A DNA stretch of 64,000 nucleotides from Atopobium sp. oral taxon 416. GTDB taxonomy: Bacteria > Actinomycetota > Coriobacteriia > Coriobacteriales > Atopobiaceae. Each line of letters starts with the position of its first letter. Position 1 is the first letter of the stretch. The stretch covers positions 2,418,001 to 2,482,000 of the forward strand of contig NZ_CP072380.1 in NCBI RefSeq assembly GCF_018128285.1. Reading direction: 5' to 3'. The notes under the pieces were generated by a model. The model was not told the origin of the DNA. It did not search any database and saw only the letters and a program-made list of their open reading frames with translations. Positions 49,003 through 57,600 of the stretch are shown piece by piece. Made by a program: the position numbers and the translations under genes.

Positions 49003-50493
49003 ATGGGAAAGATCGCCCTCGCAATAGACCAGTCCACGCAGGGCACAAAGGCGCTCCTCTTCGAGGAGGATGGCTCCCTGCTGGCAAAGACCTCCCTGCC
49101 CCACACGCAGCATGTGAATGAGCAGGGCTGGGTCGAGCATGATGCTGAAGAGATCCTTGGAAACGTCTGCTGCTGCGTCGAAGCTCTGATGCGAAAGTCC
49201 GGTGCCCGTGCGGAAGATATCGCCGCCTTTGGCATCTCGAACCAGCGCGAGACCTGCCTTGCCTGGAACAGGACGACCGGCAAGCCTCTGGCCCATGCTA
49301 TCGTCTGGCAGTGTGGACGTGCTGCTGTGCTCTGCGACGAGCTCAAGGCAGCACATCCTGGCGCAGAGGGGCTCGTCCAGGAGCATTCTGGCCTGGCTCT
49401 TTCTCCCTACTTCTCTGCTACCAAGATGTCCTGGATGCTCAAGAACATTCCCGCAGTTCAAGAGGCTGCCCAGGCAGGCACGCTCTGCTTTGGCACGATC
49501 GACTCCTGGCTTGCCTTCAGCCTCTGCGAAGGCCATCCCTTCGTGACGGAGCCTTCGAATGCCTGCAGGACCCAGCTCCTGAACTTGAAGACTGCTGAGT
49601 GGGACGATGAGCTCCTTGAGCTCTTCGGCATCCCTCGCATGGCACTGCCAGAGGTCCTGCCGTCCGATGCCCTCTTCGGCATCTCTGACTTCAACGGAGC
49701 TCTTTCTACTCCTGTACCGCTCCATGCGATGCTTGGAGACTCCCAGGCTGCGCTTGCAGCGCAGGACTGCCTCAAGCCCGGACAGGCCAAGGCAACCTAC
49801 GGCACGGGCTCCTCTGTCATGCTCATGGCAGGAGATGCCCCGATCCGGAGCACGCATGGTCTCGTCTCGAGCATTGCCTGGAACCTCGAAGGCAAGCTCT
49901 CCTATGTGCTCGAGGGGAACCTCAACTACACGGGCGCTGTCATCACCTGGCTCAAGGACCGGGTACATCTGATCGAGAGCCCGAGCGAGCTCGAGAAGCT
50001 CATCTCGGAAGCCAACCCGAACGACAGGTGCTACTTTGTGCCTGCCTTCACGGGCCTCGGTGCCCCCTGGTGGGACAGCGCTGCCACAGGCATGCTCACA
50101 GGCGTCACGACGCTCACCGGCAGGGCAGAGATTGCAAAGGCCTGCGCCGAGTGCATCCCCTACCAGATTGCAGATGTGCTCGATGCGCTCTGCGCCGATA
50201 CCGGCCTTGCCTTGGAGACCTTGAGAGCTGACGGCGGCGTCACGAAGAATGCCTACCTTATGCAGTTCCAGGCAGATATGGCAGAGACATCAGTCGAGGT
50301 CTCGAAGCTTGCCGAGCTCTCTGCTGCAGGAGCCGCCTTTGCAGCAGGCAGAGGTGCCGGCCTCTGGACGACGAATGTCATACATGAGCACTATGGGCAT
50401 GAGACTTATGTACCCAAGATGGCAGAAGACATCCGCCAGAGCAAGCGCTCAGGCTGGCAGGCTGCCCTTCGGCAGGTTCGCTGCCACGACTGA
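49003..50493 (+). CDS. FGGY-family carbohydrate kinase
   Basis: 496 residues starting two bases after the transketolase stop. MGKIALAIDQSTQGTKALLFEEDGS is the phosphate-binding start; FGISNQRETCLAWNRTTGKPLAHAIVWQ resembles glycerol kinase; YGTGSSVMLMAGD and LRADGGVTKNAYLMQFQADM are the adenosine and FGGY signatures. It phosphorylates a ketose or polyol. In this operon the expected substrate is the ketose made by the isomerase, giving the phosphate that the transketolase splits. A plain glycerol kinase is the alternative, but gene context argues against it. Confidence 0.83.
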   Translation: MGKIALAIDQSTQGTKALLFEEDGSLLAKTSLPHTQHVNEQGWVEHDAEEILGNVCCCVEALMRKSGARAEDIAAFGISNQRETCLAWNRTTGKPLAHAIVWQCGRAAVLCDELKAAHPGAEGLVQEHSGLALSPYFSATKMSWMLKNIPAVQEAAQAGTLCFGTIDSWLAFSLCEGHPFVTEPSNACRTQLLNLKTAEWDDELLELFGIPRMALPEVLPSDALFGISDFNGALSTPVPLHAMLGDSQAALAAQDCLKPGQAKATYGTGSSVMLMAGDAPIRSTHGLVSSIAWNLEGKLSYVLEGNLNYTGAVITWLKDRVHLIESPSELEKLISEANPNDRCYFVPAFTGLGAPWWDSAATGMLTGVTTLTGRAEIAKACAECIPYQIADVLDALCADTGLALETLRADGGVTKNAYLMQFQADMAETSVEVSKLAELSAAGAAFAAGRGAGLWTTNVIHEHYGHETYVPKMAEDIRQSKRSGWQAALRQVRCHD

Positions 50494-50574
50494 GATAAGT
50501 GGGTAGAACAACCAACGGACAGACTTGGCAGGGCCAGCAGATGCTGGCCCTGCTGCACGAGAAAGGGGATATGC

Positions 50575-51894
50575 ATGGCTGGATACAAGACCTTCACTTC
50601 GGCCGCCGACATGGGGCCCTATGTCTCGAAGCTCATCCTCGAGCTCCCCGAGAAGGTGCGCACGGAATTCGTGAACACAAATGGCTTCAGCGTCTACGTA
50701 GAGCGCAAGGACGCAAAGACAGGCGAAGTCGTGCTTGCCAAGGAGCATCACACGGACAAACAGGCCTTCCCTTCGAAGGGCTATGTCCCGGTGCTTTCTG
50801 CCTACGCCTCCGACGGCGAAGGCAACCCTCAGGAGCAGGGCTCCTATATCGCGCTCGAGCTCCCCGAAGAGCGCCTCACGAAGAGGATCGACGGAGCGCT
50901 CACCCGTGGCTATATCCGCGCCATGAGCTTCCGCATCACGCAGACAAAGGCAATACCTTCTGAGGTGCCAGGCGAGGCTCCGCTTACGGGTATGGTGTTC
51001 GACGTCGACACGGGTGACGTCTGTCCCGACCTCGCAGACTGGGACCTTACCGGCTCTGGCATCTTCGATGATATCGATATGAACTATAGCTTCTTCATGC
51101 CCGACCTCGATGTCATCAATGCCGCACGCGCAGCGCATCCGTTCAATCCGCTGCCGCCGGTCACGTCCGTGCCACTCCTCGTCTGGCTCCACGGTGCAGG
51201 AGAGGGACAGGAGCCCTACCGTACCGTCATGGGCAACCGTGTGACGCTCCTCTCCTCCCCTGAGATTCAGGAGAAGCTCGGCGGCGCTGCCTATATCCTC
51301 GCACCTTCGAGCCCGACCTACTGGATGGACTCCGGCGCGGGCGAGATCGCAGACGACAACAAGTCCATCTACACGAAGGCACTGAAGACCTTGATCGACG
51401 AGTTCATAGGGGCGCATCCCGACATCGATAAGCGGCGCATCTATGTGGGCGGGCTCTCCAATGGTGGATTCATGACAATAAGGCTTGTGGCGGACTATCC
51501 AGGATTCTTTGCTGCAGGTGTGCCCGTCTGCGCGCCATGGGTCGCATCCCTTGCCACAGACGACGAGATGAAGGCCATAGCAAAGACCCCGCTCTGGTTC
51601 GTGCAGTCCGCCGACGACCCGATCGTAACGGCACAAGACCATGCCCTCGCAGACTACAAGAAGCTCAAGGAGTTCGGCGCCAAAGACGTGCATATCACCT
51701 GCTTCGACCACATCCAGGACGAGACGGGCCGCTACCGCGACAAGTATGGCCAGCCTCAGCGCTATATCGGCCATTTCGTCTGGATCCCTGTCTACCATGA
51801 TTCCGTAAAGACGGAACTCGATGGCACAAATGTACTTGTGGATGGCTGCCCCGTCACGCTCTGGCAGTGGGTCGGTCTCCATCATCTGGCATAA
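50575..51894 (+). CDS. Alpha/beta-hydrolase esterase, prolyl-oligopeptidase/PHB-depolymerase-like
   Basis: 439 residues, AAAGGGG upstream of ATG at 50575. Residues 1-150 form a beta-rich N-terminal domain; the hydrolase follows with oxyanion block VPLLVWLHGAGEGQEPY, nucleophile GGLSNGGFMTIRL, acid SADDPIVTA and His in HFVWIPVYHD. No signal peptide, so cytoplasmic. Such enzymes deacylate sugars or glycosides; in a glycoside-use operon it may remove acyl groups before hydrolysis. Last gene of the operon, intact. Confidence 0.75.
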   Translation: MAGYKTFTSAADMGPYVSKLILELPEKVRTEFVNTNGFSVYVERKDAKTGEVVLAKEHHTDKQAFPSKGYVPVLSAYASDGEGNPQEQGSYIALELPEERLTKRIDGALTRGYIRAMSFRITQTKAIPSEVPGEAPLTGMVFDVDTGDVCPDLADWDLTGSGIFDDIDMNYSFFMPDLDVINAARAAHPFNPLPPVTSVPLLVWLHGAGEGQEPYRTVMGNRVTLLSSPEIQEKLGGAAYILAPSSPTYWMDSGAGEIADDNKSIYTKALKTLIDEFIGAHPDIDKRRIYVGGLSNGGFMTIRLVADYPGFFAAGVPVCAPWVASLATDDEMKAIAKTPLWFVQSADDPIVTAQDHALADYKKLKEFGAKDVHITCFDHIQDETGRYRDKYGQPQRYIGHFVWIPVYHDSVKTELDGTNVLVDGCPVTLWQWVGLHHLA

Positions 51895-51979
51895 GCGTCA
51901 AGGAACACACAGGCCTTCAAAGCAAGCGTCCCTACTCTCATCGAGCCGAGGCGCTCTTCCTTGCCTCTGGGTGAGGAAG

Positions 51980-52229
51980 TCATTCCATGTGCTTGGGAGT
52001 TGTCTTCGCTTCGCGCTTCTGGCGGATGCGGTGGATCACCACATCGAGGAAGACGAGGAGAAGGACGAGAAGGACAATCAGCACTGCCCACTCTCGCAGC
52101 AGCGGTTGACAAGGCTTCCCTGCGCCTCCGCCTCCTCGGGGACATACTCTATCCTCTCACAGTGGACGAGGAGCCTGTGGTCGTTCACGCCGTACGGCGT
52201 GCAGGTGACGAGCGTCAGGAGGTGTGATG
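51980..52229 (-). pseudogene. Class C sortase, 3' remnant
   Basis: One frame gives LLTLVTCTPYGVNDHRLLVHCERIEYVPEEAE, the catalytic Cys block (TLVTCTPYG) and following Arg of class C sortases. A shift near 52085 leads to VLIVLLVLLLVFLDVVIHRIRQKREAK, the usual C-terminal membrane helix, ending at 51980. The 5' part is cut by the IS256 remnant at 52230. No pilin gene is nearby. Confidence 0.7.
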
Positions 52230-52896
52230 CCCTTCTAATTGTCAAGTCGTTTTGAGCATGCGACTCTGGGCAATGATGTCGTAGTACAGCTCGCGCGCTA
52301 TGTATCGCTTAACGCATCGTATCGCCTCGAGCTTGGAGTGCCCCTTAGACATCTTGCGGGCCACCTAAGCGCAAGTCCTGTCGTCCGTCCGCAGCCTTCC
52401 TACAGCGACGATGTGTATTGACACAGGTCAATAGACGTAGGGGTACCGGCCCGTGAGGGGCCAACGTCGCCACTCGTCGACGGCACCGAAGGTCTCACAG
52501 TTCAGCTTGGAGACGGTGGCGGGCGAGACGCTTAAGCCCCAAAGAATCTCTGAGACCTCCTGGATCCTCCTCACAGCGACGCCCGCCAGCTACATCTCCA
52601 TCATCGCCTCCTCGAGGAAGCTCTCCTGCCTGCGGTAGCGCTCGATCACCTTCGACGCGAAGGTCGCACCCCTAAAGCTTTGGGATGCTAAGCGTCACGT
52701 CCCCTAAGGTCGTGGTGAGGTTTTGTCTGTAGTGGCCAAAGCAGCAAGCCTGCCGCTCGTAGCGGCCTGCGTTGGTAATCTGGTTTGCCTGCGCATCCAA
52801 CAGGGCGTTCAGTGAGTCTTGTACGGTCTTTCTGACGAGCTCCCCGAGGTAGTCCTGAAGCTTCGGCTCGTCGAATGATACTATCTCGTGTGGCAT
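52230..52896 (-). mobile_element. IS256-family remnant with internal deletion
   Basis: The N-terminal frame MPHEIVSFDEPKLQDYLGELV ... NAGRYERQACCFGHYRQNLTTTLGDVTLSIPKL is typical IS256. Beyond 52680 other frames give FASKVIERYRRQESFLEEAMMEMYLAGV and EVSEILWGLSVSPATVSKLNC, then DEWRRWPLTGRYPYVY, after which the DDE core is absent and the C-terminal/terminal-repeat region follows. The element is decayed and internally deleted. Confidence 0.7.
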
Positions 52897-52958
52897 GGTT
52901 CCGCTTCCTTGTCTCGAGTGGTTTGCTTGGTCGTTTCCAATCGTAGCGAGACGGGGCC

Positions 52959-53147
52959 ATGCCTCTTTATGCGGCTATCCGGTTTTCAAAAGTGCGAAAG
53001 AAACTGTACGTCATCAGCATCTTCCTCATCGCCTTGCACCAGATAGCAATCCCTATGGCACTCTCACTTGCACTCTTTGCCGTCGTGGCCGTGCTTGCAG
53101 CAAAGCTCGTCTCCCGTCTCAAGGCCGAAGGAGCCGATCCGGAGTAG
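52959..53147 (+). CDS. Small membrane protein fragment
   Basis: 62 residues: KKLYVISIFLIALHQIAIPMALSLALFAVVAVLAAKLVSRLKAEGADPE, two close hydrophobic segments and a charged end. It begins at the IS256 edge, so the first 10 residues may be foreign and the gene truncated. Unrecognised. Confidence 0.35.
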   Translation: MPLYAAIRFSKVRKKLYVISIFLIALHQIAIPMALSLALFAVVAVLAAKLVSRLKAEGADPE

Positions 53148-53215
53148 GAGCAGCCCCCGCATTGTGGCGCTCACTGTCACTGTCCTCATCTTCGCCCTTA
53201 AAATCGTGAAGCCCA

Positions 53216-53491
53216 ATGCTCTATATCTACGCAAGCCTCGCTTTCGGTATCGTCCTTGCCCTTGGCGCCTGGTCCTATGCGGAGAAATCAAGAAGCGGCG
53301 CCCACAAAGGCACCTCTCCTCTCTTCAATGGCTTCTGTGCCATTGCCCGCTTGAGTGCTGCCTTCGTGCTTGTGGCACTCTATTTGACGTTCGTGGCCTA
53401 TACAACCTCCCTCGGATATCTGTTCCTCATCTGTGCAGTAGCAGCCTTCCTCGACTGGCACCATGAGGTAGTTGCAGCATCGAGCAGATAG
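53216..53491 (+). CDS. Small three-helix membrane protein
   Basis: 91 residues: MLYIYASLAFGIVLALGAWSYAEKS, then ARLSAAFVLVALYLTFVAYTTSLGYLFLICAVAAFLDW. Three membrane segments, no soluble domain. It follows the preceding small frame by 68 bases, and the two may have been one operon. No family recognised. Confidence 0.45.
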   Translation: MLYIYASLAFGIVLALGAWSYAEKSRSGAHKGTSPLFNGFCAIARLSAAFVLVALYLTFVAYTTSLGYLFLICAVAAFLDWHHEVVAASSR

Positions 53492-53558
53492 CGGAATATT
53501 CCTCGAGACAGTACAGCCTCAGAACTGTTTGGTCCTCATCAACAGTCATCGTTTTTAT

Positions 53559-53603
53559 AGAAGATATAGAAATTTTAGAAAATATAGGAAACGTAGAAAC
53601 TAT
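53559..53603. repeat. Array of five 9-bp repeats, downstream side of ATPase module
   Basis: On the plus strand, consecutive units AGAAGATAT, AGAAATTTT, AGAAAATAT, AGGAAACGT, AGAAACTAT, exactly nine bases apart. The minus strand reads NNTTTCTAN. A hairpin (ATCAGCC / GGCTGAT) sits right beside it at 53601-53619. The same array type occurs at 54970-55023. Confidence 0.75.
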
Positions 53604-53630
53604 CAGCCCAGCAGGCTGATGTGGAGATGA

Positions 53631-53663
53631 CAAAAATCCCTACGGACAGAGTATCCGGAGGGA
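53631..53663 (-). terminator. Terminator after the ATPase/small-ORF unit
   Basis: TCCCTACGGA pairs with TCCGGAGGGA (one mismatch), followed on the minus strand by TTTTTG. It overlaps the last codons of the small reading frame. Confidence 0.65.
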
Positions 53664-53810
53664 CTTTCCGTGCTTGTATAGAAAGACTTGTGGGAGTTGG
53701 TCGAGGAAGCTCTCGTTCGGTGTTACACCGAAGCCATGGGTGATGGTACGTAGATCGCCGGCGAATACAGCACAAACAGCCAGCCGCAAAGCAAACGCCT
53801 CAAGCTCCAC
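53640..53810 (-). CDS. Small protein downstream of the AAA+ ATPase
   Basis: A GTG at 53810 lies nine bases after GGAGGG that overlaps the ATPase stop, so translation would be coupled. The product (56 residues) contains AFALRLAVCAVFAGDLRTITHGFGVTPNESFLDQLPQ. The segment DLxxIxHxxGVTPNExFLxQ recurs in the frame at 55013-55208 on the other side of the ATPase. No known family. The pairing with the ATPase suggests a partner. Confidence 0.45.
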   Translation of the reverse strand: MELEAFALRLAVCAVFAGDLRTITHGFGVTPNESFLDQLPQVFLYKHGKSLRILCP

Positions 53811-53816
53811 CAGCAC

Positions 53817-54947
53817 CTACCCTCCATAGCGGGAAAGGATCTCATCCTTGTTCTCTATAAGATAGTCGCGCATGAAAGGAATAGAGAAGGCCACGTATCC
53901 AGGAGCTGTACGTTCAATTATCTGGCGATCGATCAGCATTCTGCGATAGGTATTCGCGTTCTGCGGTGGTATGCCCATCCTTTCCGCCACGGTCGAGGTT
54001 GCAGACGCTGCACTATCTTTCGTCATCGCAAACAGATACTCCATTGCTGGACGTGTCAGCCCCGCCAACGCAGTCCCCAGAACCGAAGACCCAAATTCAC
54101 GGAGTGCCTCTGCACAGCCGCGCTTCGCGTCATCCAGCATGATCAGATTTGAAGAGGAAACATGCCTTCGTCCAGCACGCCAGACATAATAGCCGACCAT
54201 CTGAATCAGATATGCATACCCGTGTGTCGTCTCCGCCGCATAGGACAGGGCATCATCGGCAATTCTCAGGCCCGATGCTTCAATGGTCTCCTTCATAGCG
54301 GCAGCAACCTCATCGACCGGAATGCTGCCGAGCTCCTCTGCTCTTGCACGGCGCAGAAATGTTATCCCCTCCCCGTTCAGCAGATTGAGAACACCAGTCG
54401 TAATGCCAGCAAAAAGCAGGGCAATGTTCTGCTGCTCCCTGATCATGTATTGAACATTCGTTGCCAGCACTGCCATGTCATCTGGAGATGCGTCCTGCAC
54501 TTCATCGATCGCAATGAGCAGGCCGGAACCCTTCTTTGTCAGGGCCCGTACCACGCTGGAAAAAGACTCCCGAAATCCAATTTCCGTCTGAGCATTCCCC
54601 AAGTGGGCTTCTGCAGAGATGAAGGGTACCGAAATCTTGATATCCAAAGACTTCAATCTTGCATTGGCTGCAAGCTGCTCTTGAATTGATTGGCAGAGAG
54701 CCTCTTTCCCGGAGACGTTAATGACGGTCCAGCCCCTATCGCTGGCAATGCCTCCGAGCTCCGTCAGAAGTACAGTCTTTCCGGAGCCGCGAGGTCCCGT
54801 AATGCGCAGCAGCCTGCCAGGTGCGCCAGGCCCTTCATCCATTCCATCAATGAAGTCATCGATGACCGAATCACGACCAATCAGCACAGGCGGCGTCATA
54901 CCCGCGGTTGGTTTGAATGGATTGACATAACGTGACTTGCCTGTCAT
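53817..54947 (-). CDS. AAA+ ATPase with C-terminal winged helix (Orc/Cdc6-like or MkeORC-type)
   Basis: Start at 54947 (MTGKSRYVNPFKPTAG) with AAGGAGG upstream. Walker A RITGPRGSGKTVLL (residues 47-60), Walker B GLLIAIDEVQDAS (about 145), sensor-like ALLFAGIT, then a lid helix and a winged helix (GLTRPAMEYLFAM ... STVAERMGIPPQNANTYRRMLIDRQIIERTAPGYVAFSIPFMRDYL). 376 residues. This architecture fits the archaeal-type AAA ATPases/MkeORC group, found on mobile and defence loci. It is bracketed by two arrays of 9-bp repeats, by hairpin terminators and by related small frames. DNA binding at the repeats is inference. Confidence 0.8.
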   Translation of the reverse strand: MTGKSRYVNPFKPTAGMTPPVLIGRDSVIDDFIDGMDEGPGAPGRLLRITGPRGSGKTVLLTELGGIASDRGWTVINVSGKEALCQSIQEQLAANARLKSLDIKISVPFISAEAHLGNAQTEIGFRESFSSVVRALTKKGSGLLIAIDEVQDASPDDMAVLATNVQYMIREQQNIALLFAGITTGVLNLLNGEGITFLRRARAEELGSIPVDEVAAAMKETIEASGLRIADDALSYAAETTHGYAYLIQMVGYYVWRAGRRHVSSSNLIMLDDAKRGCAEALREFGSSVLGTALAGLTRPAMEYLFAMTKDSAASATSTVAERMGIPPQNANTYRRMLIDRQIIERTAPGYVAFSIPFMRDYLIENKDEILSRYGG

Positions 54948-54969
54948 GAGGACCTCCTTCGTCATCTTT

Positions 54970-55023
54970 AGAAATTATAGTATCTATAGAAATTTCAGAA
55001 GATATAGAAAGCTTAGAAAGCAT
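54970..55023. repeat. Array of six 9-bp repeats upstream of the ATPase gene
   Basis: Plus-strand units AGAAATTAT, AGTATCTAT, AGAAATTTC, AGAAGATAT, AGAAAGCTT, AGAAAGCAT, exactly nine bases apart and ending about 20 bases from the ATPase start codon. On the minus strand this is a NNTTTCTAN series between the upstream terminator and the ribosome site, so it overlaps the promoter region. Same family as the array at 53559. Confidence 0.8.
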
Positions 55024-55208
55024 CGGGCCGGCCAGCTGCTGCAGCCATAACGAAAATCCCCTCAGGCAGTAAGCCCAGGGGAATTGTCTGTGCTTGTATG
55101 GGGAAGCCTTGGAAAGTCTGACTGAGAAAATCTTCGTTCGGCGTCACACCGAGGTCATGGGCAATGGCACACAGATCGTCGTCCGTGATCGTCTGGCGGA
55201 TATGGCCC
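55013..55208 (-). pseudogene. 3' fragment related to the small ATPase-linked protein
   Basis: The frame gives HIRQTITDDDLCAIAHDLGVTPNEDFLSQTFQGFPIQAQ, aligning with DLRTITHGFGVTPNESFLDQLPQVFLYK on the other side of the ATPase. No start or upstream part is recognisable; sequence before 55208 is unrelated. A minus-strand hairpin with a T run (55053-55083) overlaps its end. Probably the remains of a preceding copy of the same two-gene unit. Confidence 0.45.
55053..55083 (-). terminator. Terminator upstream of the ATPase repeat array
   Basis: TCCCCT and AGGGGA flank a 14-base loop, followed by TTTTC on the minus strand. It isolates the ATPase transcription unit from whatever lay upstream. Confidence 0.6.
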
Positions 55209-55635
55209 CATCAATATAAGGGACAGAGGGGTCCCAGATCTCTATGCGGCCTGCGTGGCCGCCATATCAGATGAAGGGGCCCTCTCGAAGTGCTCGAAGA
55301 GCTCCTGTATGGCCTTCTTGCAGACACGCACCTACCTATGGAGTCGTGCGGACAAATACGGTTGTAGTTACGACTCGATTGAGCCCGATGTCCCTTGTGC
55401 TTTGTGGTGGGATGCAAGCGCTTGTGGTGGTACCACTTGCCCTTGAGTGTTTTGAGAAGCGATTTTGCTTGCGCACTGTCGTGGAAGCTTCCGGTGTACC
55501 TTACAGGAGTGCCTCACGCCGTGCACGGCCGCCTGGGAGACAAGCTTAGATGCTTATGTATTGGCTGCCCTGTTCGCTGTGGGATATGACCCCACAGGCG
55601 ATATATCCCCACACACGCGAATAAGCCATCTTTTG
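55209..55635. other. 427-bp gap, no gene seen
   Basis: Between the small-protein fragment and the ISL3 copy B end no coding frame, repeat or hairpin could be supported. A minus-strand stretch RIEIWDPSVPYIDG near 55210 might be more of the same decayed gene. Confidence 0.35.
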
Positions 55636-56850
55636 GGTTCAATCCTAATTCCTGTGGGCAGATGATCGTGGCTTGATGCTCAAAGAGACAGAAAAGCGAC
55701 CATCCTCTAGAATCTTGCATCGCAACATGTAGACTCCGAAGAAGGATGGAGCGCGATGACAAGTGTAGCGTCCACGGCAGCCCAGCTGTCCGCCATTTCC
55801 CATACCGGAGAAGACTCTGTCTTCTTCTGGATCCCCTCCCATCTCGAGGGCTTCGTGCAGACGGGAGAGCCTAAGGAGAGCGTGCGCACCGAGGAGTTCG
55901 GCACGTCGACCAAAAGATGCGGCAGGCCGGCGCAGATCCTCACGGTTTCGGGCAGGCCGGCAGTGTCGGATGCACCTTCATGCCCCTGCTGCGGAAGGGC
56001 AATGGAGAAAAACGGGAAGGCCCCCATTGCGCTTCGGCACCTCCCCTGGGGATAGAGAGGGCGAGGATAGAGGTCTTGCGGCCAAGATGGGCATGCAGGC
56101 AATGCGGGAGCACCCTCACGGAAGAGGTGCCCTTCAGGGCTTCAGGCCAGCGCATCACGCTGTTGCTGCTCGCATTCGTGTGTGACCTGCTTGCCCTGGG
56201 TTAGACCCTTAAGGCAGTGTCCCTCATGACGGGTCTCCACAGGAATGTCGTGAAGGAGATCAACAGGGCGAGGCTCTCTGCGCTCTATACGGAGAAGGGC
56301 GAGGACGGCGAGACCAGACTCCGGAAGCCCAAGCGGCAGGCCCGCTATCTGGACGCAGATACGTTCAAGCTTTACGGCGGGCACAGATATGCCACCGTGA
56401 TCATCGACCTTAAGGACAGGGCATGCCCTGTGGCTTGTCCATTCCAAGAGGAGGCAGATCGTGCTTGATTTCTGCGACTTTGTGCTCGCTGAGTGGATGT
56501 CCCATGTGGAGGCCATAGCCTGCGACATGAACGCAGACTTCGAGTGCGCCTTTCTTAAGAGGTTTTCGCACCTGGACATCGTCTATGATCGCTTCCATAT
56601 CGTGAAGAACTTCAACGAGAAGGTCATCTGTAAGGTCAGGAAGGACGAGCAGGCAAGGCTTAAGGAGGAGGGCGACGCCGAGGCCACAAGGTCCCTCAAG
56701 CACTCCACATACATCCTTATGTCTTGTGCGAACACCAGGAAGAGGAAGGAGCGAGACGCACGCGCCGGCAAGGTGGTCTCCAGGGGCAGCGCCCTCCTCG
56801 GCAAGAAGGAGGTTGCGCAGAAGGGAGGGAACAGGAAGGTCAAGTCCGAA
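55636..56850 (+). mobile_element. ISL3-family element, copy B, truncated
   Basis: Begins GGTTCAATCCTAATTCCTGT, matching the copy A end at 24092. Sequence then parallels copy A up to about 56840, where it is cut inside the transposase and joined to an IS256 fragment. The right end is missing. Confidence 0.75.
55756..56850 (+). pseudogene. ISL3 transposase, copy B, decayed
   Basis: Pieces in several frames: MTSVASTAAQLSAISHTGEDS at the start; VSLMTGLHRNVVKEINRARLSALYTEKGEDGE and YLDADTFKLYGGHRYATVIIDL in the middle; LAEWMSHVEAIACDMNADFECAFLKRFSHLDIVYDRFHIVKNFNEKVICKV after 56461. A TAG at about 56203 (LLALG-stop-TLKAV) replaces the Gln of copy A. The C-terminus is lost at the junction near 56850. 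Confidence 0.7.
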
Positions 56851-57010
56851 TTCGTGTGTAAAATCGCTGCCGCGTTCCCTGCCTACGCCTTCGCCATGTG
56901 CGCGAGAAGTGAGCCTGGCAGCGCTGCCAGGCGGCGCTGGGGAGCACCTCCCTTACGGCCGCCACGAGCCCCTCGTTGGCGTCGGAGGTGACCATCCGTG
57001 AGCCCGAGAG
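56851..57010 (-). pseudogene. IS256-family transposase core fragment
   Basis: Minus-strand frame LSGSRMVTSDANEGLVAAVREVLPSAAWQRCQAHFSRNMAKA is the IS256 DDE-domain block (SDxxxGL ... WQRCxxHF). It is only about 50 residues long, joined to ISL3 on one side and an IS110 fragment on the other. This is the part missing from the IS256 remnant at 52230-52896. Confidence 0.65.
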
Positions 57011-57057
57011 GCAAATGGCGGAGGTGATCGTTCAATCGTAGGCAGTCGGAGGTTGCC

Positions 57058-57186
57058 ATGCAACAAGGACAGGTGGGAAGGGTCATCTACGTTGGCGTCG
57101 ACACCCACAGGGACGTGAACGTCGCCGTCGTCATCGACGCCGGCGGTGCAAAGGTCGCCCACGCCGCCTTTTCGACGAACAGGTAA
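57058..57186 (+). pseudogene. IS110-family transposase N-terminal fragment
   Basis: MQQGQVGRVIYVGVDTHRDVN and VAVVIDAGGAKVAHAAFSTNR: the DxHRD-type start of IS110 DEDD transposases, ending in TAA at 57184. Everything downstream of residue 42 is absent. Confidence 0.65.
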
Positions 57187-57189
57187 GGC

Positions 57190-57600
57190 TGCGCCTGTCG
57201 AGCGGCCAGTAGGTCTCGTCGACCCAGGTGCATCCGGACAGCATGGCTTCGTCCTGGCAGCCGGCAAGGACACAGGAGAGTTCGTCCAGTATAGAGAAGT
57301 AGCGGACGACCTGTGGTGGTCACGCGCACATGCCACCTCGTCCTCGCACCCGAGTGCCTTCGGGAGGAACATGGCCCACTCTAAGGTGGGCAGCCACCTT
57401 AAGTCGAAGACCGTGCCTCTGTCTGGCGTGAACGACCCCGCGCTTCTCCGGCCCCGCTATGCCTGCACCCCGTTGCGCTCATGTCTGTCGCACATGCACT
57501 GCGCACAGCCGCACCATGAGCAGGCCTTTGGCATCTATGAGGTAAAGAATTCGGCTTCACCGCCCTTGGCAGAGCCGACAGCCTCATGGCTGTCGTTGTA
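57190..57600 (-). pseudogene. Zinc-ribbon DDE transposase fragments (IS1595-like, different from copies A/B)
   Basis: Minus-strand pieces in shifting frames: KACSWCGCAQCMCDRHERNGVQA (zinc ribbon), FTPDRGTVFDLRWLPTLEWAMFL, and YFSILDELSCVLAGCQDEAMLSGCTWVDETYWPLDR with the WxDETY catalytic block. Heavily decayed; ends not defined. Confidence 0.5.

Noticed and set aside
53559-55023. CRISPR-like array
   Set aside because: Units are 9 bp with no spacers and no Cas genes.
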